From Anisodus tanguticus (taxonomy: Eukaryota > Streptophyta > Magnoliopsida > Solanales > Solanaceae): a stretch of 64,000 nucleotides of DNA. Position numbers and translations under genes: made by a program. The notes beneath the pieces are model-generated. The model did not search any database and was not told the DNA's origin. It was given only the letters and a program-made list of their open reading frames with translations. Location of the stretch: NCBI GenBank assembly GCA_034509755.1, contig CM067545.1, positions 46,059,062 through 46,123,061 on the forward strand. The letters are read 5' to 3'. This document shows, piece after piece, positions 55,347-64,000 of this stretch (its first letter is position 1; each line of letters starts with the position of its first letter).

Positions 55347-56117
55347 ATGCTCAATGAAGCTGAAACTAGATATACTCCTATAGAGAAGCTTTGTTTGTCC
55401 TTATTCTATGCTTGTACAAAACTTGAACATTATTTAATGCTACATGTGGTTCACATTTTGTGCAAGATTGACATCGTCCGGTACTTATTGAATAAACCTA
55501 TTTTGCAAGGACGGCTAATGAAATGGGCAATCAAGTTCACTGCGTTTTCTCTCGAATATAAGCCACTCATGGCTGTCAAAGGTCAGTCAGTAGTCGATTT
55601 CATGGTAGACCACCCTTGTGTAGATGTGGAGGACCCATGCACCCCCTTTACCGCATGTATGGACGTCGTCCCTTGGACACTGACTTTTGATGGGCTAAGA
55701 CCCCAGAGGGGAGTCGGAGTCGAGATAACAATAACCGATACTAGAGATGAAACGTGGAGGTTCTCTTATCAGTTAGATTCTAACTTGACAAATAACCAAG
55801 CTGAATACGATGCTTTCATCATAGGGCTCAAACTCCTAGTCTCTATGAAAGCAAAGTACATCAAGATTCGCGGAGACTCTCAGTTGGTTATCAAGCAGCT
55901 GGCCGGGGAATATGACTACAAAGATCCAAATTTGTTGGCCCGTTACGAAATGGCTAGCAAGTTACTTAGTAAGTTCGCGTTATCTACATTAAGTCATGTT
56001 CCCAGGGGGATGAATGTTGAGGCTAACGACTTAGTGCAAGAAGCTTCTGGCTTTAGAAAGTCTCTACTCACTTTAGAGTATGATGAACTACCAGCCGAAG
56101 TGTTAGCCATAGACTAG
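55347..56117 (+). pseudogene. gypsy RNase H C-terminus plus second (archaeal-type) RNase H
   Basis: Open for 256 residues. The first part (ETRYTPIEKLCLSLFYACTKLEHYL, LNKPILQGRLMKWAIKFTAF) ends the gypsy RNase H. The second domain, residues about 110-240, has TFDGL, NNQAEYDAFIIGL, IRGDSQLVIKQLAGEY and NVEANDLVQEA, giving the D-E-D-D set of a separate archaeal-type RNase H. The double arrangement RT-RH-aRH-INT is the diagnostic of Tat elements. This segment is intact in frame although its neighbours are broken. Confidence 0.87.
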
Positions 56118-57386
56118 TCCGACTCGTGGATGCATGTGTTAATCGATTACTTAAAAGATCCTTCCATGTGTAAGGACCTTAAGGTCAAGAGGAGGGACTT
56201 GAAGTATGTGCTCATTAATAATGATCTTTACAAAAAGAGCGTAAATGGGGTGCTACTCAAGTGCATTGATAAGGCAGAAGGCTTAAGAGTCATGGGAGAA
56301 GTTCATGAACGAATCTGTGGATCGCACAGAGCCGGGCCAACGATGAAGTGGTTGATTTATCGCCATGACTACTATTGTCCTACCATCATGGCCGATTGCT
56401 TTCAATATGCAAAAGGTTGTGAAGGGTGTTAGAGACATGGACCAATCCAACGGGTACTAGCCGAGTTATTGCACCCGATCGTGAAGCCCTGACCTTTCAG
56501 AGGATGGGCTATAGACCTTATCGTCAAGATTCACCCACAATAGGCTAAGGGACATAATTTCATTAATGTGGCTACCGATTACTTCACTAAATGGATAGAG
56601 GCACATCCGATGAAAAGAGTTCATCAGACAAATGTCATTCAGTTTATCCAACACCAGATCATATATAGATATGGTATCTCTGAGAAGATTATAATTGATC
56701 AAGGGATGGTGTTCACTGGTTCTATGGTGGCAGCCTTTGCTGAGAAATTTGAGATCAAAATGATCACATCCTCGCCTTATTACGCACATGCGAATGGGCA
56801 AGCCGAGGCAGCTAACAAGCTTATTATGGACATAATCAGTAAAAACGTGAAGCATAAATCGGCAGTATGGCATCTCACTCTGGATGAATCTATTTGGGCA
56901 ATCAGGAACTCTAAGTCTACAAATACTGGGACAACACCTTATCGACTCACCTATGGCCAAGATGCAGTGTTGCCGTTGGAGATTAATGTTAAGTCATTAC
57001 AGGTGGCCAAGCGGAATTCTTTAAGCTTAGAAGAATATCAGCATACCATGCTAATGGAGTTAGATCAGCTAGATGAAGATCGACTGATGGCCCTGGAAAG
57101 AATCGAACCCGACAAACGAAAAATGGTCAAAGCATACAACAAATATGTTAAGCCTAAGAGGTTCGCTGAAGGAGACCTGGTTTGGAAAATCATGTTGTCG
57201 CTTGCAATTAAAGATCATAAATTCGGCAAATGGTCGCCAAATTGGGAAGGACCTTTCATAGTAAGCCAACGGATTGCTGGAAACACGTATCGACTGATAG
57301 ACATGCATGAGGAAGAGCTTGACAGAAATGTAAATGACAAATACTTAAAGAGATACTACCCCTCAATTTGGGGTATGCAAGAGTAA
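56118..57386 (+). pseudogene. gypsy integrase
   Basis: The N-terminal HHCC zinc site is visible (HERICGSHRAG ... CFQYAKGCEGC, 56310-56430), then a stop. The core carries D in ATDYFTKWIEA (56570), D in IIDQGMVF (56695) and E in GQAEAANKLIMD (56805), so the catalytic triad is present. The C-terminal part ends at YYPSIWGMQE (57386). Stops at 56430, 56490 and 56545. In an active element it would insert the DNA copy in the nucleus. Confidence 0.88.
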
Positions 57387-57602
57387 ATAACAGTCACAGA
57401 CCGACTTCCTAGTCACAAAAAATAGGCCCTTCGATTTGGGGTTAAGAAATGGCCTGGTCACAGTTACATGAAAAGTACTTCCCTTCAATTTTGGGAAGAC
57501 AAGAGTAAACAACAACCACAGACCGACTGCTTAATCATAGAAACAGACCCTTCGATTTGGGGTCGATAAAGCTAGGGAGTTGAGTTGGTCGGCATTCCAC
57601 CA
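57361..57602 (+). repeat. two 121-bp tandem repeats after pol
   Basis: Paired phrases: ccctcaatttggggtatgca (57361) with cccttcaattttgggaagac (57481), and cccttcgatttggggttaag (57428) with cccttcgatttggggtcgat (57549), all about 121 bp apart. Homologous array at 26078-26410. Confidence 0.75.
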
Positions 57603-57745
57603 GCTAGAGGTTGCAATATATCACCAGTAACAGAAGTCTCAGGATTAGCCAAGTCCACAGATGCTTGGGCATCTTGGGTACCCGCAATCTCCCTTTTTCT
57701 CTCAGCTGCAACAACGGCTACTACCTCAGCAGTTCCCGCTCTTTC

Positions 57746-60700
57746 TTAGACCTCCCTTTCAGAACCCGGCAAAGGCTCATCTACTACAGTCGATGGAGCC
57801 TCGGTAAAAGCCTGAGTATCGGTCGATACCTCTGTAATAACAGAAGTAGCGATGGCTTCGGATTGCAAGTCCATAAGGGTATCGGCTGACAACTCAGCAA
57901 CAAGATCAGCTGGCAAGGGAGTAGTGATTGTCGGCATTGCTTGAACTAGACGACTTTTCCACGTAATTCATTCATTCTCTAGTTTGGCCAGCCGTTCGCT
58001 ACCCGCTTTCTGATCCATTTTCCAAAACACATGCTGGTTACCGAGTTCTCGGATTTTGTTATCCAATTGAAGGCTCTGCCGAAACAAAGAAGAACATGAT
58101 GAGTCGTGGGCACTAATAGACGAGTCTAAGACACCTATGGCCGGAGTAATAACCCCTATCTCCTCCTAGATCCGCTCCAACTCAACTCGCAGTTTAGATA
58201 GCTGCTCTTGCAAGTCATTTCTTCGGCTGACATTTTGTTGCCTTTCTACATTCACCTCATTGAAATAAGTCTGAATGCGGTTCTTCTCTTGCCGAAGAGA
58301 CCCCAAGTGTTGCAGAGCAGCGACAACCTCATCATGGCTATCTTTGGTCGTTCTATGTAAAGAAAATAAATCATTCAAAGCCAAAGCCATGTCATTGTAA
58401 GTGGTTGCCAGAACCGGGAAATCCGTTGTTTCTTTTGACAATCGGAGCAAAGAGGCCCTTAGAGCATGGAACTCTTCTTTGTTGGTTGGAACTCCCCTGG
58501 CGAGAGACTCCTCGACTCGCTCTCTATGGATGCCAATAGGCGAAGCTGGTGGAGATGCAATGTCGACTGAGCCAAAGTAGCGCAAAAACATATCTTCTGG
58601 GATGATTTTGGCTGGTACCTCTGAGTCGTTAGTTGGGTGGGCTTCAGCCGAAGGATTATCTCCAGCGGTCTCATGTACAGAAAGAAAAGGTTCAGTATAG
58701 AGACAAGAGTCAGGAGACAGTGAATGACCAAGCATAAGAAAAATGGTATACCTCTACGGTTACCCCAGCATAGGAAGCCTCGACAGGAGAAATTGTGGCT
58801 TTGAAGGCAACCGATGATGGGTCCTGTGAATGCATGGGAGCATGAGCCAGGGAAGAAGATCCGCCAATATGAAGGGGAGCATCAGACGCTTTATGCAACT
58901 GTCTGCGCATTATCAATTGTGGTTCCTGGAGGGGAAGCGGAACATATAAATATTAGTAGCCGATGCGACGGTGTTTTAGCCAGCCGAGTAGTATTCCTCG
59001 ATTTCCTCATCTTCCTTAGCAGGAACATGAACTCCGGGTCTGTGGGGGCCTTCCTCACTATAATCTCGAATGACAACCCCTCCACTTCGTTAGGGTTGCT
59101 TGGGCACTAGTTTCCTGGGTGATGGAGACTCGGTGTCAAAAGTGGTCTCTAAATCAACAAACAATGGATGAGATGGGGTTGCTGAAAGATACATAAGAGA
59201 TGTTAGCCGAAAATTCACAAGAACAATCTAGCCGACACATATGTAGAATACAATTTACCTTTTCTTTTCGTCTGCCGCAACCGGACGGAAGACCTTGAGG
59301 CAACATGCCTAGCCGATTTAGAGGAAACAACTTTCAGAGTGGATTCTTTTGGCCACGGTTTAGAGGTTTCCGGGTTGTTCTTTTTTCTCGATAGAATCAG
59401 CCGATCAGAATAGAAATCTAAAGGAGATTGAAAAAACTTCTCCTTAGTTGTATCCCACCAATCATAAAAAACGACGGTAGTATTCGCTCTCAGGGGAAAC
59501 GACTGCCAATCAAATAGGGCGAGCCTGTCAAGATTATGATCGGCTAACTTCTTTGCTTGATCTGCATCAATAATGCAGCGTTGGGTTGAACTGACAATAC
59601 TGCGTGAGGCCACGGCACGTGCTGAGTAACGCCGAATTGCCTTGCTACAAAGTTTGGCCATAAGTCTCCGCGGTCAATTTATTATTCCTAGAAGTGGGCT
59701 TCAAATCACCCAACAAGTCCTTGGCCGTGAGAATCCGCCCCCATATGAGAACCATAGTCCTCCGCTGGGAGAAAGTAAGGTCCTCATCGGCTACTTGACG
59801 GACCCAATCAGGGGTGGCTCATCTCTCTAGGACCGTTGTCAATCTGTATAATGGTCTCTAGACAGACCATGCAGGATGGAGACTGCGGCAAAAACATCCT
59901 GGGCCACAAGGGGTGTTCTTTGAAGAGTATCAACTAACACTGGCGGGTTTAACGGAAAGCGGCGGTCATCAAATTTATCGGGGATAAACTCAAGAAAATA
60001 GAGGGTGATCCACAACTGAAGGAACCAAAGGGGACTGGCTAAGGTATCCAGGTTTTTGGAATCCCTTAACCTCGCATGGGCATCACCTAGAGCAACGTAA
60101 AGACTAGTCAAGAAGAGAGATTCCCAACTGACATCCCTCCCCGAAACGGCTAACACCATATAAATTTTCAGCTCTTTCACAACTGCAGAAGAGCCCGCAC
60201 AGACAAAGTATCGGTTAAACTAAAAAAACAGAAAAGCATGATGCTTGACATTATCGACTGGAAGAGGCGATATTCATCGGTTGTTGGTTATAAACTGGCC
60301 GTAGCCTGAAGAAATCTTTGAGACTTTGATGCCTAAATCCGTAACATCTATATCGCTTAGGACAGGCGTCTCGGCTCCCGGAATCGGAAGGCCAAGTATC
60401 GCCATCACATCAAGCAGTGTGAGGGTTATCATTCCCCAAGGGAAAACAAAGGCATTGACAGCGGTCGACCAGTAACCAATAAAGGCATATATAAGACCGA
60501 TGTTGCTGGAGGAGTTAAACTCCGACAACATAATGGCGTCGTAGAAACCCATGCGCCTCCATTCGGCTTCTTTGGCCGACTTCACTCGGTCTAACCAAAT
60601 AGAATAGTTGGTAATCTTGGTCGTCCAAGTACGCAGACTAGTGGGACAACGGTCGTCGGTGAACCAGTCACATATAATTGGAAGGTCGTATTTCGTTGGG

Positions 60701-61020
60701 CTTAGATGTTGAGAAAGAAAGAGGTCACCTTGTTCAGAAGTACAAAAAGGGGCGAGAACTAGTTTCTCATCTATGAAGGCAAAAGTGGGGATTAGATCAT
60801 CAGCAGCTAAACCGGTGCTATCCGATCCAAGAGATAGAGAAGAAGATGAAGACATGGTTTTTTTTATTATTAAGAAATAGGTTTTTCTGAAGAAGGCGAG
60901 AAATTTGGGAATGACCGAGAGGATTGAATGAGAAACCTTTTGGTGGGGGAATGTCTCTCCTAAGTATTTCCTTTTTCTTGGAGATATGACTGACACTCTG
61001 TTGGAAGTCTTTTCCACCAA
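57746..61020 (-). pseudogene. antisense accessory gene with plant mobile domain, several exons
   Basis: Coded opposite to gag-pol between integrase and the 3' LTR. The first large piece is 60274-61020 (minus), with a likely start at MSSSSSLSLGS (60855). It contains WRRMGFYDAIMLSEFN and GYWSTAVNAFVFPWGMITLTLLDVMAILGLPIPG, the signature of the plant mobile domain (PMD, aminotransferase-like). Further pieces are at 59839-60180, 59215-59661, 58710-58916, 58166-58735 (coiled-coil-prone LRQEKNRIQTYF, RRNDLQEQLSKLRVELERI) and 57746-57937 (LPADLVAELSADTLMDLQ). Intron-like gaps have gt...ag borders in the related copy at 24540-26070. Function unknown; PMD proteins occur in plant transposons and in nuclear silencing factors. 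Intactness was not proved; some splice sites look mutated (tgtacag in the relative is tgtacat here). Confidence 0.6.
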
Positions 61021-61210
61021 AACGCACAGCTAAAAATCCGTCAGAAATTAATTGTGGAAGCCGAGACGTTTCTATGGACGAAAAAAACTTTGTAAAGACC
61101 ATCATTGCATGCATTTAAGGTGAAAGTGATTGAAATGACACCTACGACTGCCACACGAAATGACGGTCATTTTGGAATACATCAACCCGACAGCCACACT
61201 CGAGTTAATG

Positions 61211-61222
61211 TAGGGGGGCAAT
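61211..61222 (+). other. polypurine tract
   Basis: taggggggcaat immediately precedes the 3' LTR, the usual plus-strand primer position. Confidence 0.75.
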
Positions 61223-61886
61223 TGTTAACACTCAAAAGTGTTTAACCGAATCAAGTGATAGACGAGGGTGGAAAAGGATTCTAAGTCGGTAACTGAGCGA
61301 AATCATAGTCGAATCCGTTAGTCCTTACCTTCGGCTAGAAAAGCATCATCAGCTATTACAGTAGTCTGGCCGAGTCATAATTTCGAGGAACGGCTGAGAC
61401 CTACACATACTCGGACGCCTCGAAGACTAAGTCAAATGACCTTCTAGAAAAGGTAGCAACCAACAACAGCCAGAAGGGAGTGCCGTCGATCGTGTTAGAG
61501 GTCCAAGCGAAAAAATCAGCACCACCTCCTTATAGTTGGCTAGTGGATTTAGTGGGTAGTTCGGTGGCTAACATAGGGGGTCACGTTTATTTTTCTTGTA
61601 CTATAAATATAGGAATCATTTGTACAGACAACACAACACAATCAATCAAAAATCTAATTTTTTCATATCTTCATTCTATCTTTATCGCCTTTATTGCACT
61701 CTAGCTGTATTTATATTTCTTACCACTTAGTTTACTCAATCACCATCCTAACGCTTTCTGGAGTAGTTGGGAAACCCATTGATGGAAGTTAGAGGTCCGC
61801 TTTCGGCCCAAATCGCTTAGTTAATGAATCAATTTGTCATCCGATTTTGTCAACCGATAAAACGGCAAACATTTTGGAGGGAAACA
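61223..61886 (+). repeat. 3' LTR of gypsy element
   Basis: 664 bp, aligns without gaps to the 5' LTR. TATA-like tataaata at 61602-61609. Confidence 0.95.
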
Positions 61887-61891
61887 ATATA

Positions 61892-62239
61892 TATAGTGTG
61901 TAAGGATGTATATGTAAAGTTACAAAAGAAATTGATCAACTTTTATATAGCTATACATTATATGTACATTATTTATACACTGCAATTTGAGTTGATTTGT
62001 GTGTTTATACATGATTATACAAAATATATACATTATATATATAAAATATGTATTATCTTTACAAAGTACATATAATGTTTATATATAGTTATCCAAAATA
62101 TATATATTATTTATACACCGATGATACCACAGGACTTTATAGTTTGTACTATGAAAAAAATAATATAGTACATATTTATTACTATTTTTTAAAATTTCAG
62201 TGGACCTTTTACTTTGAAAAAAAGAAGATATCTTTATTG
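61892..62239. other. AT-rich flank of the gypsy insertion, no gene
   Basis: Many tatacattat/tatatacat strings, the continuation of the pre-insertion DNA seen at 49320-49409. Confidence 0.55.
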
Positions 62240-62288
62240 ATCCCCGCGCATAGCTGAAGCTTAGTGCACCAGACTGCCCTTTTAGTGT
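62240..62288 (+). mobile_element. 3' end of an Au-type SINE
   Basis: ccccgcgcatagctgaagct followed by tagtgcaccagactgccctt is the characteristic 3' end of Au SINEs (compare the minus strand of 18944-19148). The remainder is absent. Confidence 0.5.
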
Positions 62289-62930
62289 ACTTCAGTGATT
62301 TCAAGCATGCTATTTGTTGCTTAAACATGGAAAGTGATTTTAATTAAAAGGTAGTTAGCTGTTTAAAACATTTTAGGTATGTGAGTTGTCATTTCTTTTG
62401 TAAATATATAGTGGGCTATGACGGATGCAAATTAGATGAGGCATGTATATATGGGTAACTACCCCTAGAATTTGCTCAATATCATTTCTGTAAAAGTTTA
62501 CTTGTACCCGATATTTGCATCTAATTCTTAAAAATACTGAAAGATAATGCTGACATCTTACTTCAGAGAGTATTTGCACGTCTTGGCGAGTATAGGAAGA
62601 GTCTGTATTGCATGTATTGTGTGATTGTATTATCTGAATTCACATTCTTGATCTAGAGGATATGTCTTGGTTCTTTGCTCTTGATGTCCATGAATGACTT
62701 ACTAACAATTTAATGCCTAAATTCAAGGGAGTTACAGATTATGATTGGAGAATTTTCTTTACATACCACTTATTGAAAAAATTGAATTTGACTCAATTAT
62801 GCTCTTTTTCAAAATGAGTATCTTTCGATGGATAAATTAGAGCTTGTGCTACTTCTTGACGTTCCTTGAAGAATATCGGGGAAGTATCTAATTTACAACA
62901 AACATGTAATTTCGCTCGACTGGTCACCTC
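62289..62930. other. intergenic DNA, no gene seen
   Basis: No recognisable feature. Confidence 0.5.
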
Positions 62931-62934
62931 CTAG

Positions 62935-63330
62935 TGTTGGGTGGGTGGGTGGGTGGCTTTGAACACAGATAAAGCTCTTTGAAGGAGTATTTTGATGGGG
63001 ACTACATGCGGTATTTCATGATTCTAATAACAGATGGCTTGGAGGTGTTTCAGTCAAGATTGAAATTTATGCATCATTTAGAGTAGAACTATGGGGAGTT
63101 CTAACTGGCCTTCAGGAAGCTTGGGATAAGGAGTGGTATCGTATTGCCTTGCAAATTGATAATACTAGTATAGTTCATGTGCTATAGACTAGAAGAAATG
63201 TGCTTAATCCAAATGGTGATATTGTCAACCCATTCGTCAACTCTTAGCTAGGAACTGGGTGGTCTCTATTGCCCATATTTACAGAAAATTCGGTAGCTGA
63301 TGGCTTAATCAATTTGACGTTTAGTCAAGA
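62935..63330 (+). pseudogene. decayed LINE-type RNase H domain
   Basis: Readable pieces in order: GWVALNTDKAL then a stop (62950-62985, the first catalytic Asp of the W-x-LNTDGA motif); VELWGVLTGLQEAWDKEWYRIALQIDNTSIVHVL (63085-63185, with the Glu and the next Asp); NSVADGLINLTF (about 63288-63325, the last Asp in the AD-x-LA position). This pattern belongs to the RNase H of plant L1-like LINEs and the many At1g65750-type RNase H-like genes. At least three stops. The upstream reverse transcriptase is absent. Confidence 0.65.
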
Positions 63331-64000
63331 GTATCACTTTAAATGGCATTCACACCTGCCTTCTTCGCGTGTTGCAGGAGATGTTGTTGGGTCTCATTCC
63401 CTTGCTTAGTTTCGAACTAGTTTCTTACGCTTTATTTCTCTTTTAAAAAAATATATTAATTTATCTGCATTGCAATCATTTCTCTTTTTTCTCAATGATG
63501 ACGTCCAAATCCATTCCTTAAAGAAAAAGTATAAACGACCGTGGCAATATAGTTTACCTAACTAAGAATCGGGATCAAATCCACATGAATAATATACTTA
63601 TACAATTAAGCTGGTTATGGAATTGTCACAAATTAAGCTAAGCCAAATGATTTTCAAATATTTGATTTTGTTTAAAAATCAATAAAGGTAAAACTAACTA
63701 ATGGGGAGTACAAGCTATGGAAATTTAGGACTTTGGAGCACAGTAATTTAATTTAAACTCAATAACGATCTATTGCAAGTAATTATCTATCACTAATTAA
63801 TCATGGGTTTAGCAAATTAGCCTTGAAATCTCAATTACACACTAATATCTCTCTACTATTTAGCGGGTTTATCTTAGCTAGTTCTCTCGAATCAAACTAA
63901 GAAGCATTAATCACATTCCAATTTTAGGTTATACTATGTTTTTTTTTCTATCTCTACGTTAAACCATTAGATGAGGTTTAAAGCTTCAAATAGTGATAAT
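63331..64000. other. intergenic DNA, no gene seen
   Basis: A stretch near 63530-63620 (gtggcaatatagtttaccta, gaatcgggatcaaatccaca) looks like a dispersed solanaceous repeat, but I cannot assign it. No coding signal. Confidence 0.4.

Larger units (their letters stand above)
49415..61886 (+). mobile_element. Ty3/gypsy Tat-type element, structurally complete (12,472 bp), TSD ATATA
   Basis: Two 664-bp LTRs (TGTTAACAC...GGAAACA) are flanked by ATATA at 49410-49414 and 61887-61891. Between them: primer-binding site, gag, protease, RT, RNase H, a second archaeal-type RNase H, integrase, tandem repeats and a long antisense gene. The double RNase H and the antisense extra gene place it in the Tat lineage. 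Hand comparison of the LTRs gives about 49 differences (about 7%). Many in-frame stops make it non-autonomous now. Confidence 0.95.

Noticed and set aside
1..64000. Endogenous pararetrovirus (caulimovirid) sequence
   Set aside because: All RT and RNase H regions group by motif and by LTR context with Ty1/copia or Ty3/gypsy elements. No movement-protein or virus-type coat motifs were seen.

Overview
This is plant nuclear DNA, almost certainly from a Solanaceae genome. It is AT-rich, holds one ordinary intron-containing plant gene, and is filled with old retrotransposons plus several copies of tRNA-derived SINEs of the TS (tobacco) and Au types and other short repeats familiar from tobacco, tomato and potato. 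The genus is not resolved from sequence alone. No rRNA, functional tRNA, organelle, CRISPR or bacterial features were seen.

Layout: 1-1747 is the 3' end of a Tnt1-like Ty1/copia element (dead reverse transcriptase/RNase H, then the 3' LTR). 1748-7050 is intergenic, with a SINE flanked by a near-perfect 17-bp target duplication, a foldback repeat, two head-to-tail SINEs and a small CACTA-type MITE. 7171-11616 is the only intact gene: a three-exon group IIc WRKY transcription factor, orthologous in appearance to Arabidopsis WRKY13. Its introns are loaded with short repeats. 14238-18102 is a copia element complete by its ends but lacking integrase (TSD ATTAC). 20613-24539 is a truncated minus-strand copia. 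24540-31755 is a truncated, deletion-riddled minus-strand Ty3/gypsy element of the Tat type. 34919-35854 is a non-autonomous hAT element with a perfect 8-bp target duplication. 37627-42061 and 42511-43910 are two more copia elements, the second carrying a 1080-bp solo LTR in its 3' LTR. 47500-48592 looks like the 5' part of a hAT transposon. 49415-61886 is a 12.5-kb Tat-type gypsy element, structurally complete (664-bp LTRs, TSD ATATA), with dual RNase H and a multi-exon antisense gene carrying a plant mobile domain downstream of pol. The right end holds a SINE fragment and a decayed LINE-type RNase H.

The most notable structure is at 24250-24522. A 237-bp piece of the WRKY gene (the last 20 bp of intron 1 plus nearly all of exon 2) reappears 16.5 kb away with a single synonymous difference. 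It sits within the tail of the truncated copia, bounded by a 21-bp direct repeat and with 3-nt microhomology to the donor at each junction. That is the signature of templated filler DNA copied during repair of a staggered double-strand break, not of Helitron, Pack-MULE or mRNA retroposition. It lies antisense to the host copia, so a copia-sense transcript would be antisense to WRKY exon 2.

Nearly all transposon reading frames contain stops or frameshifts; only the WRKY gene looks functional. Coordinates of element ends given with a target duplication are precise; others are approximate.
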